A program made the translations under genes and the position numbers. From positions 1 to 32,475 of the forward strand of contig NZ_JAHKPJ010000018.1 of the NCBI RefSeq assembly GCF_018860345.1: a DNA stretch of 32,475 nucleotides, read 5' to 3'. The notes below the pieces were generated by a model. It had not been told where the DNA came from and searched no databases. It saw only the letters and a program-made list of their open reading frames with translations. The DNA comes from Psychrosphaera sp. F3M07 (GTDB lineage Bacteria > Pseudomonadota > Gammaproteobacteria > Enterobacterales > Alteromonadaceae). Shown piece after piece: positions 28,557-32,475 of the stretch; position 1 is the first letter of the stretch; the number at the start of each line of letters is the position of its first letter.

Positions 28557-29270
28557 ATGCGCCTAGATAAATTCATCTGTAAAAGTACCAAGTTTACGCG
28601 TGCAGAAGCTAGAGCGGCTATTAGTGACGGGCGGGTAAAAGTAAATGGTTGGTACGACTGTCACGAAGCCACTCAAGTGCATGAAAACAATGTCATGACC
28701 TTAGATGGCGAAATACTGCAAGCCCGTGCGTCACGTTATTTAATGTTGCATAAACCGGCAGAGTTTGTCAGTTCAAATGTCAGTGGCCGTTATCCGTCTT
28801 TATTTAACAATTTAACCCGTGATGATAACAATTTAGGCATACAAGATATTGAAAATTTACATATAGCAGGGCGCTTGGATGCAGATACCACAGGGTTAGT
28901 CTTGATCACAGATGATGGCCGTTGGTCTTTTAATGTCATATCCCCAGCGCGTGAATGTGAAAAAGTATACAGAGTCAATTTAAGAGATCCAATAACAGAA
29001 GACGCCATCAAACAGTTAGTCAACGGCGTACTTTTAAGAGGCACTGAACAACCCACACTGCCTGCCAAACTAACCGTAGTGAATGAAAAAGAAGTATTGC
29101 TCACCATCACCGAGGGTAAATACCACCAAGTAAAACGTATGTTTGGTGCGGTACGCAACAAAGTTGTGGCATTACACCGTGAAAAAATTGGGCCGTTAAG
29201 TTTAGATGTGCCATTGGGACAATGGCGCTATTTAACGGCAGAAGAGGTTGCTTATTTTTATGATGAGTAG
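28557..29270 (+). CDS. rsuA: 16S rRNA pseudouridine(516) synthase RsuA
   Basis: A 237-residue pseudouridine synthase with an N-terminal S4 RNA-binding domain (RLDKFICKSTKFTRAEARAAI, about 2-60). The catalytic motif GRLDADTTGLVLITDDG is at about 105-121, with the active aspartate in RLDAD. TEGKYHQVKRMFGAV near 185 is typical of RsuA. The S4 domain and motif details separate it from RluE at 7296-8003. It modifies U516 of 16S rRNA in E. coli. It is likely monocistronic, with repeat-rich DNA upstream and a terminator downstream. Confidence 0.92.
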   Translation: MRLDKFICKSTKFTRAEARAAISDGRVKVNGWYDCHEATQVHENNVMTLDGEILQARASRYLMLHKPAEFVSSNVSGRYPSLFNNLTRDDNNLGIQDIENLHIAGRLDADTTGLVLITDDGRWSFNVISPARECEKVYRVNLRDPITEDAIKQLVNGVLLRGTEQPTLPAKLTVVNEKEVLLTITEGKYHQVKRMFGAVRNKVVALHREKIGPLSLDVPLGQWRYLTAEEVAYFYDE

Positions 29271-29280
29271 AAGCAGCTAT

Positions 29281-29344
29281 AAGCCTTAACTTTAGCTGAC
29301 ACGACTCATAAGTAATGTTTATTAAGGCTTTTTATTTGTTGCCG
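29281..29344 (+). terminator. Probable terminator of rsuA
   Basis: The arms AAGCCTTAA (29281-29289) and TTAAGGCTT (29332-29340) are perfect complements and are followed by more T residues. The 42-base loop is long, so efficiency is uncertain. Confidence 0.55.
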
Positions 29345-29378
29345 TTTATTAGGGATGATTTTACCGATTGTTCTGTTA

Positions 29379-30182
29379 TCACCACATAAATGCCGATATT
29401 TTTCTATTAAACAAATAGTCACTAAATACTCTCGTTGCAGGCGTATTTTGTTTCATAGCGGCACCAAAACAAACGTGCATTGGTAATAAATGTTCTTCTC
29501 TGGCATGACATGCACGGGCTGAGGGCGCTTGCTCCCATTGAATTAAATCTTGTTTAGATTGCTCCATGTCATTAGCGGTTAATGTTTCATTGAGCCAATT
29601 ATCAAACTCTATGCTCTCTTCTAAGGAGCCTCTAAAGTTATGGAATGACATTCCCGAGCCAACAATCAACACGCCTTGTTCTCTAAGTGTTGATAACGCT
29701 TCACCAATCTTGATATGTTCTTTAGGATTTAAAGAGCGTAACAAAGACATTTGAACCACTGGTATATCTGCATTTGGATACATCAACATTAATGGAACAA
29801 AAGTACCGTGATCATAGCCTCTATTCATGTCTAAGTTAGACTTAATACCCTTAGCTTTAAATAAGTCAGCAATTTGATTTGCAACCTTAGGCTCACCAGA
29901 TGCAGGATATTGATATTGGTAAGTCTCTTGCGGAAAACCGCCATAATCATAAATCATACCTGGCTGAGGCGATGATGAAATACTAACATTGTGAGATTCC
30001 CAATGTGCCGTGATCATTAAGATCACTTTTGGAGTTTCAATGTTGTTATGGATTTGGCTTAAATACGCAATCAATTCTTTGTGATCTGCATCTCCAAGAA
30101 GCGGCATAGGGCCGCCTCCATGGGGAATGTATATAACAGGCATCAAAGCAGATTGAGCTTGATTTGATGTGTTTATATTCAT
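29379..30182 (-). CDS. DODA-type (LigB family) extradiol ring-cleavage dioxygenase
   Basis: A class III extradiol dioxygenase of the 4,5-DOPA dioxygenase/YgiD type. It cleaves a catechol-like ring next to the hydroxyls, using non-haem Fe or a Zn site. Metal-binding candidates: His21 (YIPHGGGPM), His60 (ITAHWESH) and a histidine in GSGMSFHNFRG; RGYDHGTFVPL is a family block. It has 267 residues from the ATG that overlaps the doxX stop (ATGA); the ATG 13 codons in (MPVIYIPHGG) is the shorter option. The natural substrate is unknown. Together with doxX it forms a two-gene operon divergent from a LysR regulator, suggesting a response to an aromatic or reactive compound. Confidence 0.88.
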   Translation of the reverse strand: MNINTSNQAQSALMPVIYIPHGGGPMPLLGDADHKELIAYLSQIHNNIETPKVILMITAHWESHNVSISSSPQPGMIYDYGGFPQETYQYQYPASGEPKVANQIADLFKAKGIKSNLDMNRGYDHGTFVPLMLMYPNADIPVVQMSLLRSLNPKEHIKIGEALSTLREQGVLIVGSGMSFHNFRGSLEESIEFDNWLNETLTANDMEQSKQDLIQWEQAPSARACHAREEHLLPMHVCFGAAMKQNTPATRVFSDYLFNRKISAFMW

Positions 30183-30538
30183 TCTATTATTTGTTCCTTA
30201 CGGCGATTAACGATTATATTAACTAATAGTATAGCTAAAACAATAGCTGGTACTGCGTTAGCTGCACCGTCATAAACTAAGTGGAAGTAAATTGCACCGC
30301 CCATAATAGCGACTAACCCCGAAGCTGCATAAAGACTGAACTTTTTAAACCAAACCCCTATAGAGCCTGCAAATTCACTGGCACCAATAAAGTAACCAAA
30401 CCAAACCGGTAAACCCATAGCGGCAAATGACATATGCATTTGTTCAACACCGGCTAATTTAGCTATTCCAGCTGCGGCAAAAGCAAATGTAACTAAACCT
30501 AATGAACCGTACATTGCATATTTTTTAATTTTACTCAT
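30179..30538 (-). CDS. DoxX-family membrane protein
   Basis: A 119-residue protein with four hydrophobic helices (about 8-28, 42-60, 68-86 and 92-112): DoxX/DoxD-like topology. A family-type LPVWFGYFIGASEFAGSIGV stretch lies at about 43-62. The stop overlaps the start of the dioxygenase gene, so they are translationally coupled. DoxX-like proteins appear in many redox and aromatic operons, with no single proven reaction. The divergent LysR gene is the probable regulator. Confidence 0.83.
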   Translation of the reverse strand: MSKIKKYAMYGSLGLVTFAFAAAGIAKLAGVEQMHMSFAAMGLPVWFGYFIGASEFAGSIGVWFKKFSLYAASGLVAIMGGAIYFHLVYDGAANAVPAIVLAILLVNIIVNRRKEQIIE

Positions 30539-30642
30539 GTTATTACTCCAGTATATTTAAGTTAGATAAACCAAGTGTTGGCTTAATCAGTGGAGGAATA
30601 TTAATGGGAGTAGAGGTAAATAAATATTGAATGTTTTTGTAT

Positions 30643-30669
30643 AAGATGTAAATTAAAAGTTTACATCTT
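30643..30669 (+). promoter_or_regulatory. Perfect inverted repeat before the lysR start, probable LysR operator
   Basis: AAGATGTAAA (30643-30652) and TTTACATCTT (30660-30669) are perfect complements with a 7-base TTAAAAG spacer. The repeat ends one base from the GGAGG ribosome site (30670-30674) and lies about 105 bases from the doxX start. Dyads of this kind between a LysR gene and a divergent operon are typical regulator sites; in RNA the same arms would form a hairpin. Confidence 0.6.
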
Positions 30670-30679
30670 GGAGGGGCCA

Positions 30680-31576
30680 ATGAAACTTGATCAACTTACT
30701 ATGTTTGTTAGCGTAGCAGAGCTAGGTACATTGAGCTTAGCTAGTGCAAAGTTACACAAAACACAACCGGCAATTAGCCAGAGCATACGACAGTTAGAGT
30801 CGTCTTTTAATCTATCTTTATTTAACCGAACAGGCTATCGTTTAGAGCTGACAGACGCCGGAAATGTATTGTATCAAAAGGCAATCCACCTTTTAGACGA
30901 AGCGACCGCATTACAGCAAGTGGCAGAAAATATAGCTCTAGGTAATGAGATCAGTATTACCATTGCAATCGAAGCTTCGTTTAATTTAAAAGGCATTTTG
31001 CCACTATTGGAAAATGTGCAGGCGCAGTTTCCAGATACTCAAATCATTATTAAACAAGAGTATCTAACTGGCGCTATTGACGCGATAAATAATCAAGATG
31101 CCACTTTGTGCATCAGTCCGCAGTCTCATATTATGCAAGTTGACTCTCAAACAGAAGGGCACTTTTTAACTAAAGGAACTTTATTAAATGTAGCCTCACC
31201 GAGATTAATTAGCAGACACCCTAATCTAACAACACGAAAAGAGTTGTTAAATGAATATCAAATCATTGTACAAGACTCAGGTACAGGTTCTAAAAATAAA
31301 GAGTGGGGTGTGCAAGAGGGTCAACGTAGGTGGTATGTAAATGACTTCTCGACTAAAAAAATGTTAATAGAAAGTGCAATGGGCTGGGGCAAACTGCCAG
31401 ATTATATTGCCGAGCAAAGTTTGAAAGATGGAAGACTGGTGTTATTAAAATTAACGGACGCCCGCAACGAAGTTCAGATGGAATATCACATAATGAAAAA
31501 TAAATCTAAAACGTTAGGGCCGGTAGCCCAGGCTGTTTGGCAGCAATTTAAACACTATACTTTTAATCGTTTTTAA
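30680..31576 (+). CDS. LysR-family transcriptional regulator
   Basis: A LysR-type regulator of 299 codons including the ATG at 30680, which follows GGAGG. An in-frame TTG at 30668 lies inside the inverted repeat and is unlikely. The N-terminal winged helix (1-60) reads MKLDQLTMFVSVAELGTLSL, then ASAKLHKTQPAISQSIRQLE with the recognition helix, and LFNRTGYRLELTDAG. The rest is the two-lobed effector domain. Divergent from doxX-dioxygenase, it probably activates or represses that pair and controls itself. The co-inducer is unknown. Confidence 0.93.
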   Translation: MKLDQLTMFVSVAELGTLSLASAKLHKTQPAISQSIRQLESSFNLSLFNRTGYRLELTDAGNVLYQKAIHLLDEATALQQVAENIALGNEISITIAIEASFNLKGILPLLENVQAQFPDTQIIIKQEYLTGAIDAINNQDATLCISPQSHIMQVDSQTEGHFLTKGTLLNVASPRLISRHPNLTTRKELLNEYQIIVQDSGTGSKNKEWGVQEGQRRWYVNDFSTKKMLIESAMGWGKLPDYIAEQSLKDGRLVLLKLTDARNEVQMEYHIMKNKSKTLGPVAQAVWQQFKHYTFNRF

Positions 31577-31826
31577 AACCTCTCTTTGCCATAAAATTCA
31601 AAGGTTATGAAATCATATAAGGACCTTTTGCTAAAACAAATAACAAGGCCACCCACCACAATAAAAAAATAACAAGATAAATAACAAGATAAATTACAAG
31701 GCCACCCACCTCAATTTGACTGACAAATAACAAGGCCACCCACTTCAATTTGACAGTTACTTAAACTGAAAATAACAAGGCCACCCACCTCAATTTGACA
31801 GTTAGTTAAACTGCACTAGACTTGCT

Positions 31827-31844
31827 TGTACCTATATTGGTACA
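31827..31844 (+). promoter_or_regulatory. Inverted repeat before the transposase fragment start
   Basis: TGTACC (31827-31832) and GGTACA (31839-31844) flank TATATT, 15 bases before the ATG at 31859. The equivalent sites before the next two starts have one mismatch (GATACA). It could be an operator, a promoter element or a transposase recognition structure. Confidence 0.35.
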
Positions 31845-31858
31845 GTGAGTATTTTGTT

Positions 31859-31918
31859 ATGCCTAGACCCAGAGAATTTCAAATTAGCTTATCGGATACG
31901 CCGTATGAAATCGACTGA
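31859..31918 (+). pseudogene. Transposase 5' fragment 1 (Y1/RAYT type)
   Basis: It begins MPRPREFQISLSDTPY, identical to the two later copies, then switches to EID and a TGA stop after 19 residues. The switch is after base 31906; 13-14 unrelated bases follow, and the next repeat copy starts at 31921. It is a broken 5' end of the gene starting at 32259. Confidence 0.88.
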
Positions 31919-32046
31919 GAAATAACAAGGCCACCCACTTCAATTTGACAGTTAGTGAAATAACAAGGCCACCCACCTAAATTTGACAGTTATTTAAACT
32001 GCACTAGACTCACTTGTACCTATATTGATACATTGAGTGTTTACTT

Positions 32047-32175
32047 ATGCCTAGACCCAGAGAATTTCAAATTAGCTTATCGGATACGCCGTATTATCAT
32101 TGTATCTCTCGTTGTGTTCGTAGGGCATTTTTATGTGGAGAAGATAAACAAACCCATCAATCTTATGAGAAATAA
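32047..32175 (+). pseudogene. Transposase 5' fragment 2 (Y1/RAYT type)
   Basis: 42 residues: the same MPRPREFQISLSDTPYYHC start, then ISRCVRRAFLCGEDKQ and QSYE as in the 32259 copy, but it runs straight into the next 29-nt repeat after GAG at 32169 and stops at the TAA inside that repeat. The break is exactly at the repeat boundary, with no filler. Confidence 0.9.
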
Positions 32176-32258
32176 CAAGGCCACCCACCTCAATTTGACA
32201 GTTACTTAAACTGCACTAGACTTGGTTGTACCTATATTGATACATTGAGTGTTTACTT

Positions 32259-32465
32259 ATGCCTAGACCCAGAGAATTTCAAATTAGCTTATCGGATACG
32301 CCGTATTATCATTGTATTTCAAGGTGTGTTCGTAGGGCATTTTTATGTGGAGAAGATAAACAAACCCATCAATCTTATGAGCACAGAAGACAATGGGTAG
32401 AAGATAAGCTGTTATTTCTCCCTCAAATATTTGCTATTGAAGTCTGGGCTGATGCAGTCATGAGT
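32259..32465 (+). CDS. Y1/RAYT-type transposase, 5' part, cut by contig end
   Basis: 69 residues are visible, from MPRPREFQIS to EVWADAVMS. The TPYYHCISRCVRRAFLCG block and the later HRRQWVEDKLLFL and FAIEVWADAVMS blocks match the N-terminus of REP-associated tyrosine transposases (Y1_Tnp, HUH superfamily) as I remember them. The HUH motif should follow AVMS (usually Asn-His-Tyr-His) but lies beyond the genomic sequence, so intactness cannot be judged. It is the longest and probably parental copy of the two upstream fragments. A 29-nt repeat copy leads it at 32171. Confidence 0.78.
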
Positions 32466-32475
32466 CTGTCTCTTA
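32466..32475. other. Probable Nextera adapter remnant at contig end
   Basis: The last ten bases read CTGTCTCTTA, the beginning of the Tn5 mosaic-end adapter as read through from an insert. The transposase reading frame loses its expected continuation exactly here (AVMS is normally followed by Asn-His-Tyr-His, here Leu-Ser-Leu). It is best treated as non-genomic sequence. Confidence 0.8.

Larger units (their letters stand above)
31639..32199 (+). repeat. Seven copies of a 29-nt repeat that leads a transposase gene
   Basis: Copies begin AATAACAAGGCCACCCAC and, when complete, end CAATTTGAC. Positions: 31639-31657 (truncated), 31692-31720 (AATTAC variant), 31726-31754, 31771-31799, 31921-31949, 31959-31987, 32171-32199. 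Short AATAACAAGAT stutters lie at 31668-31690. Four copies continue into a leader with CAGTT/AACTG arms; three of these reach an ATG start reading MPRPREFQIS. All copies share the left boundary but end at different places to the right. The region 31577-31638 before the first copy holds nothing I can identify. Confidence 0.9.

Noticed and set aside
28790-29161. 123-codon minus-strand frame within rsuA
   Set aside because: Fully antisense to a clear RsuA gene, with no ribosome site or family resemblance.
31577-31610. Hairpin after lysR (CTTTG/CAAAG with AACC/GGTT) as a terminator
   Set aside because: The stem is interrupted by unpaired bases and no T run follows, so support is too weak.
31639-32199. 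The seven 29-nt repeats as a CRISPR array
   Set aside because: Spacing is irregular (from about 5 to 180 bases), intervening sequences are copies of one transposase leader and 5' end, and no cas genes are present.

Overview
The window looks like a chromosomal contig of an AT-rich marine gammaproteobacterium of the order Alteromonadales, most likely Colwelliaceae (Colwellia/Thalassotalea-like). This rests on recognised proteins and gene order (mnmA-hflD-purB, roxA next to a GNAT gene, monomeric NADP isocitrate dehydrogenase, bepA-arsC-wrbA-DUF2069, gcvR-bcp, dapA-bamC, a DUF2999 gene) and is an inference, not a database match. The last ten bases (CTGTCTCTTA) match the start of a Nextera/Tn5 adapter. 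Both ends lie in repeats, so the window is probably a whole draft contig that stopped at repeats.

Layout. 1-290: two and a bit tandem copies of a roughly 126-138 bp non-coding repeat. 317-8003: housekeeping genes on the minus strand: a leucine-dehydrogenase-type enzyme; roxA plus a GNAT gene; the mnmA-hflD-purB operon; a hot-dog thioesterase; rluE. 8236-11022, plus strand: icd (monomeric) and a small secreted protein. 11101-14749, minus strand: DUF2069, wrbA-like, arsC/yfgD, bepA and an unrecognised 225-aa protein. 14843-16152, plus strand: a TusA-like protein and a PerM/AI-2E permease. 16369-19044: a CHASE-PAS hybrid histidine kinase lying between two nearly identical terminator hairpins. 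19107-22308: bcp and gcvR (minus), dapA and bamC (plus). 22502-28065: a tight three-gene operon for an SMC-like ATPase (DUF3584 type, GKT and YLP motifs), a small KITE/MksE-like protein and a kleisin/MksF-like protein, followed by a DUF2999 gene. 28557-29270: rsuA, preceded by 7-nt and 15-nt tandem repeats. 29379-31576: a doxX plus extradiol-dioxygenase pair, divergent from a LysR regulator with a perfect 10-bp inverted repeat at its start.

31639-32465 is the most unusual stretch. A 29-nt repeat occurs seven times. Each copy starts at the same left boundary and continues for a different distance into the leader and 5' end of a Y1/RAYT-type transposase gene. Two gene fragments break off where, or shortly before, the next repeat copy begins; the last copy is still open where the genomic sequence ends. 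This is a left-anchored, right-truncated nest of one mobile gene.

How the genes fit together: most are core functions (tRNA thiolation, rRNA pseudouridylation, ribosomal protein hydroxylation, purine and lysine synthesis, outer-membrane assembly and quality control, TCA cycle). The accessory content is the SMC complex, the hybrid kinase, the LysR-controlled pair and the transposase nest. No tRNA, rRNA, CRISPR array or prophage was seen.
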